Shown here: positions 7,719-16,436 of the stretch, one piece after another
Numbering within the stretch: position 1 is the stretch's first letter
How the letters are laid out: each line of letters starts with the position of its first letter
NCBI RefSeq assembly: GCF_017831975.1
Contig: NZ_JAFDSS010000001.1
Location: 2,170,001 to 2,234,000 of the forward strand
Source: Microbacterium terrae
GTDB lineage: Bacteria; Actinomycetota; Actinomycetes; Actinomycetales; Microbacteriaceae
Direction of reading: 5' to 3'
Length of the DNA stretch: 64,000 bases
Program-made: the position numbers and the translations under genes
Notes under the pieces: generated by a model
What the model was told of the DNA's origin: nothing
Seen by the model: only the letters and a program-made list of their open reading frames with translations
The model's database searches: none

Positions 7719-9131
7719 GTGAACACCGACCAGCCGGATCCGCCGACCGACGACGCCGCGCCGTCCGACGCCGCCGATGCGGCCGACGCGACGACGGCTG
7801 CCGCCGACCCGCCCGGGTGGCTGCCCAAGGTCGTCCTGTTCCTGAGCGGCCAGACCGTGAGCCTGTTCGGCTCGATGCTCGTCCAGTACGCGGTGTTCTG
7901 GTACCTGACGATCACGTACCAGTCGGGCGTCATCATGACCCTCGCGGCGATCTTCGGGTTCCTGCCGCAGGCCGTCGTCTCGGTCTTCGGCGGCGTGTGG
8001 GCCGACCGGCACAACCGCAAGTACCTGATCATCGGCGCCGACGCCGCGATCGCCGCGTCGACCCTCGTGCTGGCTCTGCTGATGATCGGCGGCTTCGACG
8101 CCCCGTGGCTGATCTTCGCGGTGCTCGCGGTCCGCTCGGCCGGCGCCGGCATCCAGACCCCTGCGGTTGCCGCGCTCATCCCCCAGATCACGCCGACTCG
8201 TCACCTGATGCGCATCAACGGCATCAACGGCTCGATCCAGTCGGCGATGGCCCTGCTCGCCCCCGCGGTCGCCGGCGCGATCTACGCCTGGTCGTCGGCC
8301 GTCAACGACGGCTCGTCCGCCGCGCTCGTGCCGATCTTCTTCATCGACGTCGTCACCGCCGTGATCGGGATCGGCCTGCTCTCGTTCGTGTCGGTCAGCG
8401 CCGTGCGCCGCGCGCAGGACGCCCAGACCGGCTATTTCGCCGACCTCGTCGATGGGGTGCGCTACATCGCCCACCACGAGTTCGTCCGGTGGCTGCTCGT
8501 GCTGTTCGCCATCATCTTCGTGCTCACGGTGGCGCCGTCCAACCTCACCCCGCTCATGCTGGTGCGCTCGTTCCCGGCGGGCGAGGCGCAGGACGTCGTC
8601 AACCTCGCCGTGCTCGAGATCGCGTTCAGCGTGGGCATGATGCTCGGCGGCATCCTCATCGCCACGTTCTTCGCGGCGCGCAGCCGCGTCGGGCTCATCA
8701 TCGTCGCCTCGCTGGTGTTCGGCGTGCTGTCGATCGGCCTCGGGCTCTCGCCGAACGTGTGGGTGTTCTTCGCCATCATGTTCCTCGTCGGTCTCGCCGT
8801 GCCGTTCTTCTCGACGCCGTCGATGACCCTGCTGCAGGAGACCGTCGAGCCCGAGCGCCAAGGACGCGTGTTCGGCTTCGTCGGCATCGTCATGGCGGTC
8901 GCCATGCCCCTCGGCATGGTGGTCTTCGGCCCGCTCGCCGACGTGATGCCGATCGAACTGCTCCTCGTCGCCGCCGGCATCCTGACGTTCGTCGTCGTGG
9001 GTCTCGCGGTGTGGCTCCCCTCCGGGCGTCGTGCGATCGCCGCCGCGCGGGCCGCCTCGACGGTGGCGAAGGGCGATCCGGTCGCCGGCGCGGCCGTCGT
9101 GGAACAGGCCATGCACCGCGACGCCGACTGA
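7719..9131 (+). CDS. MFS transporter, EntS/MefA-like exporter family
   Basis: A 470-residue membrane protein. The first about 35 residues are Asp/Ala/Pro-rich and cytosolic, and around 12 hydrophobic segments follow, starting at VVLFLSGQTVSLFGSMLVQY. The loop between segments 2 and 3 has the MFS motif A variant GGVWADRHNRKYLI. The overall pattern, including the early WYLT segment and the late PFFSTPSMTLLQETVEPERQ segment, resembles the drug and siderophore exporter branch (MefA, EntS). The substrate is unknown. The GTG start is preceded by AGAGGG at a 6-nt spacing. The leader is about 70 nt and carries a palindromic operator-like site, so expression is probably inducible. Confidence 0.88.
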   Translation: MNTDQPDPPTDDAAPSDAADAADATTAAADPPGWLPKVVLFLSGQTVSLFGSMLVQYAVFWYLTITYQSGVIMTLAAIFGFLPQAVVSVFGGVWADRHNRKYLIIGADAAIAASTLVLALLMIGGFDAPWLIFAVLAVRSAGAGIQTPAVAALIPQITPTRHLMRINGINGSIQSAMALLAPAVAGAIYAWSSAVNDGSSAALVPIFFIDVVTAVIGIGLLSFVSVSAVRRAQDAQTGYFADLVDGVRYIAHHEFVRWLLVLFAIIFVLTVAPSNLTPLMLVRSFPAGEAQDVVNLAVLEIAFSVGMMLGGILIATFFAARSRVGLIIVASLVFGVLSIGLGLSPNVWVFFAIMFLVGLAVPFFSTPSMTLLQETVEPERQGRVFGFVGIVMAVAMPLGMVVFGPLADVMPIELLLVAAGILTFVVVGLAVWLPSGRRAIAAARAASTVAKGDPVAGAAVVEQAMHRDAD

Positions 9132-9231
9132 GGTTATCCGCCGCCCGCGTCGAACACGGCCGCGCGACAGCGACGCAGACCGTGCCGGATGAGCCGAGGA
9201 AGACCGTTCCGGATGCGCCGGAGGCAGGCCG

Positions 9232-9237
9232 TACGCT
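9232..9237 (+). promoter_or_regulatory. -10 hexamer TACGCT before the GNAT gene
   Basis: TACGCT ends 6 nt before the GTG at 9244, matching the leaderless pattern seen elsewhere in the window. Confidence 0.35.
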
Positions 9238-9243
9238 CAAGGG

Positions 9244-9828
9244 GTGCTGCTCACCGATCCCGTCGTGCTCGAGAACGCCCACGTCCGCCTCGAGCCGCTC
9301 ACGCCCGACCACGCCGCAGACCTCTCCGAGGCATCCGCGGGCCTCGAACACGCCTGGTACACGTCCGTGCCGACGACGGACTCGGTCGACGACGACGTCG
9401 CCTCGCGACTCGCGCAGCGCGACGCGGGGGTTATGAACCCCTGGGCGATCCGCCGGCTCGACACCGGCCGCGTCGTGGGCTCGACGACGTTCTGCAGCAT
9501 CGACCAGGCGAACCGACACGTCGAGATCGGCTACACCTGGCTCGGACTCGACGCGCAGCGCACTGCGGTGAACACCGCCGCGAAGCTGCTGCTGCTCGGC
9601 CACGCGTTCGACACCTGCGACGCGATCGCGGTCGAGTTCCGCACCCACTGGCACAACCGCCAGTCCCGCGCGGCGATCGCCCGGCTCGGCGCGAAGCAGG
9701 ACGGCGTGCTGCGCAACCACCGGCTCGGCCCCGACGGGTCGCTCCGCGACACCGTGGTGTTCTCGATCCTGCCGGGTGAGTGGCCCGCCGTGCGTTTGGG
9801 GCTCGAGCACCGTCTGGCGCGGGGCTGA
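9244..9828 (+). CDS. GNAT family N-acetyltransferase (RimJ/RimL-like)
   Basis: 194 residues with the RimJ/RimL N-acetyltransferase layout: VRLEPLTPDHAADL at the N-terminus, a central beta strand RVVGSTTFCSI, then VEIGYTWLGLDAQRTAVNTAAK corresponding to the acetyl-CoA pyrophosphate-binding region. The C-terminal half (EFRTHWHNRQSRAAIARLGAK) matches the conserved NxxSxxAIxrLGF element. Relatives acetylate the N-terminal amine of proteins or small amines; the target here is unknown. It stands alone between the MFS exporter and the convergent mtlR gene. Confidence 0.85.
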   Translation: MLLTDPVVLENAHVRLEPLTPDHAADLSEASAGLEHAWYTSVPTTDSVDDDVASRLAQRDAGVMNPWAIRRLDTGRVVGSTTFCSIDQANRHVEIGYTWLGLDAQRTAVNTAAKLLLLGHAFDTCDAIAVEFRTHWHNRQSRAAIARLGAKQDGVLRNHRLGPDGSLRDTVVFSILPGEWPAVRLGLEHRLARG

Positions 9829-9890
9829 CGCCCGGCAGCATCCGCCTACCTCGCGCCCGGCCGACGCACGCCGTCAGCCGTGCCGTGGAC

Positions 9891-11804
9891 TCAGCCGTCG
9901 ATGACGGCGACGAGCTCGTCCAGGAACCCGCCGAAATCGACGGCCCGGCGCACGATGCGCTGCACGCTGTCGCGCTCGCTGAACACCTCGACGAACTGCT
10001 CGAAGACCGTCTGGAACGCCTCGCGGTCGGTCTCGGAGAACGCGACCAGGGCGACGACCTGCACGCGACCGCCGCCCCACGCGATCGACGGGTCGGCGAT
10101 GCCGATCGCGATGGCGGTGCGCGTGGCGGTCATGCCCATGGCGTGGGGCACGGCGAGCGCGTCGGTGAACGCCGTCGACGAGAGGCGCTCCCGCTCGATC
10201 GTGCGATCGACGTAGTCGGCGTCGATGACCCCCTGGGCGACGAGCAGTCCGCCGAGTCGGCGGATCACGCCCTCCTCGTCGTCGCCGTTCAGGCCGCGCA
10301 CGAATGCCGAGGCGTCCACATACCGCTCGAGCTCGCCGCGGAGGCGCGCGAGCCGGCGTCCGCGACGCACCCGTGCGGCGGCGGACTGCACCCGCTCGAC
10401 GTCGGCATCGGTGAGGAACGGCTGGATGCGCACCACGCGGTCGCCCGGCATCGGCGCATCGATCGTGGTGAGCACGAGGTCGGTGTCGATCGAGGCCCAG
10501 TCCGGGTCGACCCGCGTCTCGACGCCCACCACTTCGACCGCCTGACCGAGTGAGCGGTCGACGCTCGAGCGGAGCAGCTCGTGGAGCTCGTAGTAGCCCG
10601 GGCAGACGATCGTGGCCGTGAGCAGCTGGTCGGACCGGCGGCTGCGCTCGAGCCGCCCGCCCACGTGCATGGCGATGTACGCGATCTCGTCGTCGAGCAG
10701 CGGGATGCCCAGCCGCTCGTGCAGTCCGCTCGCGATGAAGACCGCGACCTCGAAGATCATCGGATACGTCGACTTGAGCGAGCGGGTGAGCGGATTGCGC
10801 GACCACGCCTGCTCCCGCGCCCGATGACGGAGGTTCTGCACGTGCAGCGCGAGGCGGGTGATGAAGTCGTCGTGGGCGATGTCGACGAGGAACTCGGATG
10901 CCGCGAGGCCGACGACCTCGCGCACGGCCGTCTCGACGTCGGGCTCGAGCCGCGACCGATCGGAGGTGGACGCGGCGCCCGGGGCGATGGCCCGCGTGAG
11001 CACGAGCGTCGCGAGATGCTGCAGGTCTCCCGTGCCCAGGCGCACGTCCAGGTGCTGCTCGGCGAGCTCGCCGACGATCGCCGCGACCTCGTCATGGGCG
11101 GCGTCGCCGGTGCCCATCGGCGCCTCGAGCGGACGCCCCTGGCCGACCCGATCGGCGGCGATGGCGATGTGCATGACGGCGTCGGCGATGCCGTACTCGT
11201 TGACGAACCAGCCGTGGGCGCTCAGCCGTGCGGCGAGGTCGGACTTGAGGGGCCCGAACGCCTCGGCGCCGGCCGACCCTTCGCCGAGGGTGCGGCGCAG
11301 CGCCGCGAGGTCGAACGACCCGGCGTCCATCTCGTCGTGCGCGAGGCGGCTGAGCAGTCGCCGCTGGGCGACCTCGGTGCCGGTGAGACGAGCCCGCGAT
11401 GCGGAGCGCTCCAGCACGAGCTCGGTGCCGCCGAGCAGGCCCCGCACCCGCGAGAGGTCGGCGTCGAGGGTGGCGGAGCTCACGAACAGCGCATCGGCGG
11501 TCTCGAACACATCGATGCCGTCGGGAGCATCGAGCAGCGCGCGCACCAGCCGATGGAGCCGGTCGCGCGGGGTGGCGGCGTCACCGCCGGCGCGGAGCGC
11601 CAGCGCCGCATCGGGGGCGGCGCGATATCCCTGAGGCCCCGATTCGACGGCGAGAGACGGCGCGACCCGGGCGTTGAGCGCGGTGACGTACGACCGGATG
11701 CTGCGGGGCGTCACCCCGATCGCGTCGGCGAGGGTCGACGCCGTCGCCCAGTCGCCGTCGCGTGAGAGCAGGCCGAGCAGGCGGTCCTGTCTCGCGCGTG
11801 TCAC
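9891..11804 (-). CDS. mtlR: MtlR-type PTS-regulated transcriptional activator of mannitol genes
   Basis: 637 residues in the MtlR/LicR architecture. There are N-terminal HTH units (about 1-50 and 75-140), PRD1 (about 180-280, with His212), PRD2 (about 290-390, with His321 and His380 in AYIAMHVGGRLE), a GatB-like EIIB domain with Cys401 in TIVCPGYYELHEL, and a C-terminal EIIA-like domain with His554 in DALAVPHAMGM. Such proteins activate mannitol operons in response to phosphorylation by the PTS. The GTG start at 11804 is set by GGAGGAGG just upstream; an open frame extends further upstream but has no homology. It is divergent from the mannitol PTS operon, which it very likely controls. Confidence 0.93.
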   Translation of the reverse strand: MTRARQDRLLGLLSRDGDWATASTLADAIGVTPRSIRSYVTALNARVAPSLAVESGPQGYRAAPDAALALRAGGDAATPRDRLHRLVRALLDAPDGIDVFETADALFVSSATLDADLSRVRGLLGGTELVLERSASRARLTGTEVAQRRLLSRLAHDEMDAGSFDLAALRRTLGEGSAGAEAFGPLKSDLAARLSAHGWFVNEYGIADAVMHIAIAADRVGQGRPLEAPMGTGDAAHDEVAAIVGELAEQHLDVRLGTGDLQHLATLVLTRAIAPGAASTSDRSRLEPDVETAVREVVGLAASEFLVDIAHDDFITRLALHVQNLRHRAREQAWSRNPLTRSLKSTYPMIFEVAVFIASGLHERLGIPLLDDEIAYIAMHVGGRLERSRRSDQLLTATIVCPGYYELHELLRSSVDRSLGQAVEVVGVETRVDPDWASIDTDLVLTTIDAPMPGDRVVRIQPFLTDADVERVQSAAARVRRGRRLARLRGELERYVDASAFVRGLNGDDEEGVIRRLGGLLVAQGVIDADYVDRTIERERLSSTAFTDALAVPHAMGMTATRTAIAIGIADPSIAWGGGRVQVVALVAFSETDREAFQTVFEQFVEVFSERDSVQRIVRRAVDFGGFLDELVAVIDG

Positions 11805-11879
11805 ATCGCCTCCTCCGGCGCTCGATCGTGCTGGCCAGTCAACCACGTCCGACCGGCACCGAGGCGACTCGGCGCACCC

Positions 11880-11903
11880 CTCCTTCCGCCCCTGCGGAAG
11901 GAG
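11880..11903. promoter_or_regulatory. 24-bp perfect inverted repeat in the mtlR-PTS intergenic region (candidate MtlR site)
   Basis: Arms CTCCTTCCGC and GCGGAAGGAG are separated by CCCT. The site ends 6 bp before the -35 element of the downstream promoter, a usual place for an activator. It could alternatively form an RNA hairpin in the mtlR leader. Confidence 0.5.
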
Positions 11904-11909
11904 ACCTGG

Positions 11910-11938
11910 TTGTCGCGGCGGCACAAGCTCACCACAAT
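11910..11938 (+). promoter_or_regulatory. Promoter of the mannitol PTS operon
   Basis: TTGTCG (11910-11915) and CACAAT (11933-11938) are separated by exactly 17 bp, each matching 4 of 6 consensus positions. Transcription would begin near 11945, just before the AGAGGAGG ribosome-binding site of the IIB gene. Confidence 0.55.
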
Positions 11939-11960
11939 GGCAACAAGAGGAGGCGGGTCG

Positions 11961-12308
11961 ATGAGGATCCTGGTGGTGTGCGCAGCGGGTGCCTCGAGCA
12001 CCTTCGTCGCTCAGCGTGTGCGGCATGCCGCCCACGACCGGGGACTGTCCTACTCCGCCTTCGCCGGCACCGAGCGATCACTTCCGATCGATCTCGATGC
12101 CGCCGACGTCGTCCTCGTGGGACCGCATCTCTCTCATGCGCTGGAGCGCATCGAGCGGGAGGCGGCGCCGCGCGGGACGACGGTCGTGCTGCTGCCGCAC
12201 GACATCTTCCAGGATCTCGACGGCACGCGCACGCTCGCCCTCGTGCGAGACGCGGTCGGAGGCTCCGGGGGGCTGCCTCCGGCCGCAGGCACGGCACCCC
12301 TCCCCTGA
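11961..12308 (+). CDS. Stand-alone PTS EIIB component (lactose/cellobiose-type fold)
   Basis: 115 residues. The N-terminus MRILVVCAAGASSTFVAQRV has the phosphocysteine loop of the Lac/chitobiose IIB fold, with Cys7 the predicted phosphorylation site followed by an AGASST P-loop. AGAGGAGG lies 8 nt before the ATG at 11961, which decides the start over an upstream in-frame codon at 11910. It is the first gene of the PTS operon, 47 bp before HPr. MtlA carries its own IIB domain, so this extra IIB has no obvious IIC partner in the window. It may serve another sugar permease or act as a phosphorylation sensor for MtlR. That role is inference. Confidence 0.82.
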   Translation: MRILVVCAAGASSTFVAQRVRHAAHDRGLSYSAFAGTERSLPIDLDAADVVLVGPHLSHALERIEREAAPRGTTVVLLPHDIFQDLDGTRTLALVRDAVGGSGGLPPAAGTAPLP

Positions 12309-12355
12309 ACCACGAACACCGCAGGACCGAGAAGTACAGACAGAGAGGTCATCCC

Positions 12356-12631
12356 ATGGCACCCGTCACCCGCACCGTGCACATCGGCTCATCCCACGGA
12401 CTCCACGCCCGCCCGGCGAAGCTGTTCGCGACGGCGGCGAAGGATGCCGGCATCCCGGTCACACTCCAGAAGGGGTCGGGCACGCCCGTCAACGCAGCCA
12501 GTATCCTCGGTGTCATCTCGCTCGGCGTCGAGCACGGCGACTACGTCACGATCACCGCCGACGGCGAGGGCGCCGAGGCCGTGCTCGACACGCTGTCGGA
12601 GCTGCTCACCACCGATCACGACGCGGAGTAG
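12356..12631 (+). CDS. ptsH: Phosphocarrier protein HPr
   Basis: 91 residues. Receives phosphate from PEP via Enzyme I and passes it to IIA proteins. The active-site motif is SSHGLHARPA with His17. The second conserved region NAASILGVISLG contains Ser49 at the position of the regulatory serine of firmicute HPr, though no HPr kinase gene is seen here. A GAGAGG element precedes the ATG. Three base pairs separate it from ptsI. Its presence inside a mannitol locus means the general PTS enzymes are co-expressed with one sugar system. Confidence 0.95.
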   Translation: MAPVTRTVHIGSSHGLHARPAKLFATAAKDAGIPVTLQKGSGTPVNAASILGVISLGVEHGDYVTITADGEGAEAVLDTLSELLTTDHDAE

Positions 12632-12634
12632 GTC

Positions 12635-14308
12635 ATGGCAGAGATCCGCGGCGTGGGGATCGGACTCGGAGTCGCGCAGGGCCCGGTCGCCTGCATGGCC
12701 GAGCCCCTGCCCGCGCCCGACGACGCCCCCAGCGCACTCGGGCAGGACGAGGAGAAATCCCGCGTCGCCGAGGCCGTCGCCGCCGTCGCGCGCGAGCTCG
12801 AGGAGCGCGGCGCACAGGCGGGCGGCGCGGCGCAGGACGTGCTCGAGGCTCAGGCGATGATGGCGGAGGATCCCACCCTCGCCGACGAGATCGATGCGCG
12901 GCTCGCGCAGGGACGCACCGGCGAGTACGCCGTGTTCGACGCCTTCGCCTCGTTCCGCGACCAGCTGAGCGCCATGGGCGGGTACCTGGGCGAACGCGCC
13001 GCCGACCTCGACGACGTCGCCCAGCGCGTGATCGCGCGGCTGCGCGGCGTGCCCGCGCCGGGCGTCCCCGACCCGGGGCATCCGTTCGTCCTCGTCGCGA
13101 AAGACCTCGCACCCGCCGACACCGCCCTCCTCGACCTCGAGATGGTGCTCGCGCTCGTCACCACCGAGGGCGGACCCACTTCGCACACCGCGATCCTCGC
13201 CCGCGAGAAGGGCATCGTGGCCATCGTCGGCGCGATCTCGGCGACCGGCCTGACCGACGGCGAGACGGTGATCGTGGATGCCGCGGCCGGCGTCGTGACC
13301 ACCGAGCCGACCGCCGACGAGCTCGATCGCGCATCGAACCGGGCCGCCGACCGCGCCAACGCGGCAGCCGCTCCGCTCACCGACGGCGCACTGGCCGACG
13401 GCACTCCGGTGCCGCTCCTGGCCAACCTCGGCAACGCGAAGGGCGCGGCCGAGGCTGTCGCACTCGGCGCCGAAGGGGTGGGGCTCTTCCGCACCGAGTT
13501 CCTCTTCCTCTCGTCGGCTCAGGCGCCGACGGTCGAGCAGCAGCGCGAGGCCTACACCGAGCTGCTGGCGGCGTTCCCCGGCCGCAAGGTCGTGGTGCGC
13601 GTGCTCGACGCCGGCGCCGACAAGCCGCTGGCCTTCCTCAACGACGCGCACGAAGACAACCCGGCGCTCGGGCTCCGCGGCATCCGGGCCCTGCGGGCGA
13701 GTGAAGACATCCTGCGCGAGCAGCTGACGGCGCTCGCGCAGGCGCAGGCGGCCACCGAGGCCGACCTCTGGGTCATGGCGCCGATGGTCGCGACGGTCGA
13801 GGAGACCGAGTACTTCACCGAGCTCGCGCGCGACTACGGCGTGAAGACCGCCGGTGTGATGGTCGAGGTGCCGTCGTCGGCGCTGCTGGCCGACCGCATC
13901 CTCGCCGTCGCCGACTTCGCCTCGATCGGCACGAACGACCTGACCCAGTACACGCTCGCGGCAGACCGGCTGCTCGGCTCGGTCGCCGCGTTCCAGGACC
14001 CGTGGCACCCGGCGGTGCTGCGGCTCATCCGCGAGGTCGGCGACGCCGGCCGCGTGAACGGCAAGCCCGTCGGCATCTGCGGCGAGGCCGCCGCCGATCC
14101 GCTGCTGGCCGTCGTGCTCGTCGGCCTCGGCGCGACGAGCCTGTCCATGGCGCCGACGGCTCTCGCCGACGTGCGCGCGACCCTCCTCCAGCACACCATC
14201 GACGACGCGCGGACGATCGCCGCAGCCGCCCTCGCCGCCACCGACGCGACCACCGCACGCGCTGCCGCCCAGCGGGCAGCCACCCGAGAACAAGGAGAAA
14301 TGCAATGA
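12635..14308 (+). CDS. ptsI: PTS Enzyme I (phosphoenolpyruvate-protein phosphotransferase)
   Basis: 557 residues. Autophosphorylates with PEP and transfers phosphate to HPr. The N-terminal HPr-binding and phosphohistidine domains include GGPTSHTAILAREKGI, with His184 the phosphorylated residue. The C-terminal PEP-binding barrel includes VGLFRTEFLF, the segment VLDAGADKPL, GTNDLTQYTLAADR and the terminal GICGEAAADPL with the catalytic Cys. Length and motifs are those of a complete enzyme. The stop overlaps the mtlA start (ATGA), indicating coupled translation with the mannitol permease. Confidence 0.96.
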   Translation: MAEIRGVGIGLGVAQGPVACMAEPLPAPDDAPSALGQDEEKSRVAEAVAAVARELEERGAQAGGAAQDVLEAQAMMAEDPTLADEIDARLAQGRTGEYAVFDAFASFRDQLSAMGGYLGERAADLDDVAQRVIARLRGVPAPGVPDPGHPFVLVAKDLAPADTALLDLEMVLALVTTEGGPTSHTAILAREKGIVAIVGAISATGLTDGETVIVDAAAGVVTTEPTADELDRASNRAADRANAAAAPLTDGALADGTPVPLLANLGNAKGAAEAVALGAEGVGLFRTEFLFLSSAQAPTVEQQREAYTELLAAFPGRKVVVRVLDAGADKPLAFLNDAHEDNPALGLRGIRALRASEDILREQLTALAQAQAATEADLWVMAPMVATVEETEYFTELARDYGVKTAGVMVEVPSSALLADRILAVADFASIGTNDLTQYTLAADRLLGSVAAFQDPWHPAVLRLIREVGDAGRVNGKPVGICGEAAADPLLAVVLVGLGATSLSMAPTALADVRATLLQHTIDDARTIAAAALAATDATTARAAAQRAATREQGEMQ

Positions 14309-15861
14309 CAACGGCGTCAGCGCCCGCATCGGGCACCAGCAAGGCACGGGTCGGAGTACAGCGCTTCGGCACGTACCTCTCCGGCATGATCATGCCGAAC
14401 ATCCCCGCGCTCATCGCGTGGGGCATCTTCACCGCGTTCTTCATCGAGGTGGGGTGGACTCCCAACGCCGACCTCGCCACGATCGTCGGGCCGTTCATCC
14501 ACTACCTGCTTCCGCTGATCATCGCCTACACCGGCGGCAGCATCGTCTACGGGGTTCGCGGGGGCGTGGTCGCGACCATCGGCACGATGGGTGCGATCGC
14601 CGGCTCCGACCTGCTGGTCGCGAACTTCAACGCCGGCCTCGCCGAGGGCGAAGCGGAGCTCGGCCAGGTGCACATGTTCATCGGCGCGATGATCATGGCC
14701 CCGCTCGCGGCGTACACGATGAAGTGGCTCGACAGCCTGTGGGAGGGCAAGGTCAAGGCCGGCTTCGAGATGCTGGTGAACATGTTCTCAGCCGGCATCT
14801 GGGGCTTCGTTCTCGCGATCGTCGGCTTCTACCCGATCGCCTGGCTCGTCAACGGCATCATGCAGACGCTCAGCACCGCCGTGAACTGGCTGGTCGAGTA
14901 CAACCTGCTGCCGCTCACGAGCATCATCATCGAGCCGGCGAAGGTGTTCTTCCTGAACAACGCCATCAACCACGGCGTCCTCACCCCGCTCGGTGTCGCC
15001 GAGGCCGCCGATGAGGGATCGTCGATCCTGTTCCTGCTCGAGGCGAACCCCGGCCCCGGTGTCGGCCTCCTCCTGGCCTTCACGTTCTTCGGCCTCGGCG
15101 CGGCGCGCGCGTCGGCACCGGGAGCCGCGGTGATCCAATTCTTCGGCGGCATCCACGAGGTGTACTTCCCGTACGCCCTCATGAAGCCGATCCTGATCCT
15201 CGCCCTGATCGCCGGCGGAGCGACCGGCGTGACCACCAACATGCTCCTCGGCGGCGCCCTCCGCGCACCGGCGGCGCCCGGCAGCATCATCGCGGTGCTC
15301 GCCCAGACGGCGAGCGGGGCCTACTTCGCGGTCATCCTGTCGGTGATCCTGTCTGCGACGGTGACGTTCCTCATCGCCGGCGTCATCCTGCGGGCCTCGC
15401 GCAAGCGCGACCTGGCCGCCATGGCTGCGACCGACGACGCCTTCGGCGCGGCGATCACCCAGACCGAGGCCGCCAAGGGCAAGTCGAGCGACGCCCTGTC
15501 GGGCCTCCGCGGCGGAGCGGCCACCGAGGCCGACGGCGGCATCGAGCCGGCGACGATGACCGAGCGCGAGATCCACAACGTGGTGTTCGCCTGCGATGCC
15601 GGAATGGGCTCGTCGGCGATGGGCGCGAGCGTGCTGCGCAACAAGTTCAAGAAGGCGGGAGTCGAAGGCGTCACTGTCGTCAACAAGGCGATCGCGAACC
15701 TGGATGCCTCGGCCGACCTGGTGATCACCCAGAACCAGCTGACCGACCGGGCTCGCCAGCAGACGCCCGACGCGGTGCACATCTCGGTCGACAACTTCAT
15801 GAACTCTCCCCGCTACGACGAGGTCGTCGACCTCGTGCGTTCGCAGCAGGGCGACGCGTAA
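14305..15861 (+). CDS. mtlA: Mannitol-specific PTS permease EIICB
   Basis: 518 residues. Imports and phosphorylates mannitol to mannitol-1-phosphate. The IIC domain (about 15-345) starts with VQRFGTYLSGMIMPNIPALIAWG, has several membrane spans and contains the conserved GGIHEVYFPY substrate-binding motif. A Glu/Ala/Gly-rich linker leads to the IIB domain, where NVVFACDAGMGSSAMGAS carries the phosphocysteine Cys430. No IIA domain is fused, unlike E. coli MtlA; IIA is encoded separately by the next gene. Translation is coupled to ptsI. Confidence 0.95.
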   Translation: MTTASAPASGTSKARVGVQRFGTYLSGMIMPNIPALIAWGIFTAFFIEVGWTPNADLATIVGPFIHYLLPLIIAYTGGSIVYGVRGGVVATIGTMGAIAGSDLLVANFNAGLAEGEAELGQVHMFIGAMIMAPLAAYTMKWLDSLWEGKVKAGFEMLVNMFSAGIWGFVLAIVGFYPIAWLVNGIMQTLSTAVNWLVEYNLLPLTSIIIEPAKVFFLNNAINHGVLTPLGVAEAADEGSSILFLLEANPGPGVGLLLAFTFFGLGAARASAPGAAVIQFFGGIHEVYFPYALMKPILILALIAGGATGVTTNMLLGGALRAPAAPGSIIAVLAQTASGAYFAVILSVILSATVTFLIAGVILRASRKRDLAAMAATDDAFGAAITQTEAAKGKSSDALSGLRGGAATEADGGIEPATMTEREIHNVVFACDAGMGSSAMGASVLRNKFKKAGVEGVTVVNKAIANLDASADLVITQNQLTDRARQQTPDAVHISVDNFMNSPRYDEVVDLVRSQQGDA

Positions 15862-15869
15862 TCCGGACC

Positions 15870-15909
15870 GCGGTGGGGTCGGGCGGCGAGATGCCCCCGG
15901 CTCCACCGC
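15870..15909 (+). other. Intercistronic hairpin between mtlA and mtlF
   Basis: GCGGTGG (15870-15876) pairs with CCACCGC (15903-15909), and further inner G-C and G-U pairs give a stem of about 14 bp. There is no T-run after it, so it is more likely an mRNA-processing or stability element than a full terminator within the 137-bp gap. Confidence 0.4.
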
Positions 15910-15998
15910 CCCGGTACCCCTCGCCCCACCCGGCGAGGCCCCGACCGACAGCATCCGTGTGAACCGGAAGTTCAACACCTGAGAGAGAAGGTATCGAC

Positions 15999-16436
15999 AT
16001 GGCACGCGACGTATTGAGCATCGGACAGGTGCGGATCCACACCGGCGGGGCGACGCGCGAGGAGGCGATGAAGGAGGCCGCAGACATCCTCGAGGCGGTC
16101 GGTGCGGTCACCGGCGCCTACTTCGACGCGATGCAGCAGCGCGAGCAGACCGTGTCGACGTACATGGGCAACGAGCTCGCCATCCCGCACGGCACGAACG
16201 AGACGAAGGACGCGATCCTCGATTCGGCGCTCTCGGTGGTCCGCTACGACGGCGGCGTCGACTGGGGCGGCGAGCCCGTCACCTTCGTGATCGGCATCGC
16301 CGGGAAGGGCGACGAGCACCTCGAGATCCTGTCGCAGATCGCGATCCTGTTCTCGGACGAAGACGATGTGGCGCGCCTGAGGGCTGCCGCGAACGCCGAG
16401 GAGCTGTACGAGATCGTCTCCGCGGCGGGCGTATGA
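15999..16436 (+). CDS. mtlF: Mannitol-type PTS EIIA component
   Basis: 145 residues with the Ntr/Mtl IIA fold. The active-site region is STYMGNELAIPHGTNE, with His64 the phosphate acceptor from HPr. The protein would pass phosphate to the IIB domain of MtlA. AGAGAGAAGG lies upstream of the ATG at a normal distance. The stop overlaps the mtlD start. Together with MtlA it replaces the single three-domain IICBA protein of enterobacteria. Confidence 0.93.
   Translation: MARDVLSIGQVRIHTGGATREEAMKEAADILEAVGAVTGAYFDAMQQREQTVSTYMGNELAIPHGTNETKDAILDSALSVVRYDGGVDWGGEPVTFVIGIAGKGDEHLEILSQIAILFSDEDDVARLRAAANAEELYEIVSAAGV

Noticed and set aside
5664-9116. Minus-strand open frame of 1150 codons.
   Set aside because: It is the antisense shadow of the mutase and MFS genes. 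Composition is His/Arg/Asp-rich as expected from reverse reading of GC-biased codons, with no family motifs.
15961-15998. CTGAGAGAGAAGGTATCGAC before mtlF resembled a thiamine-pyrophosphate riboswitch fragment.
   Set aside because: The other conserved TPP blocks are absent and the gene is a PTS component; it is the ribosome-binding region.
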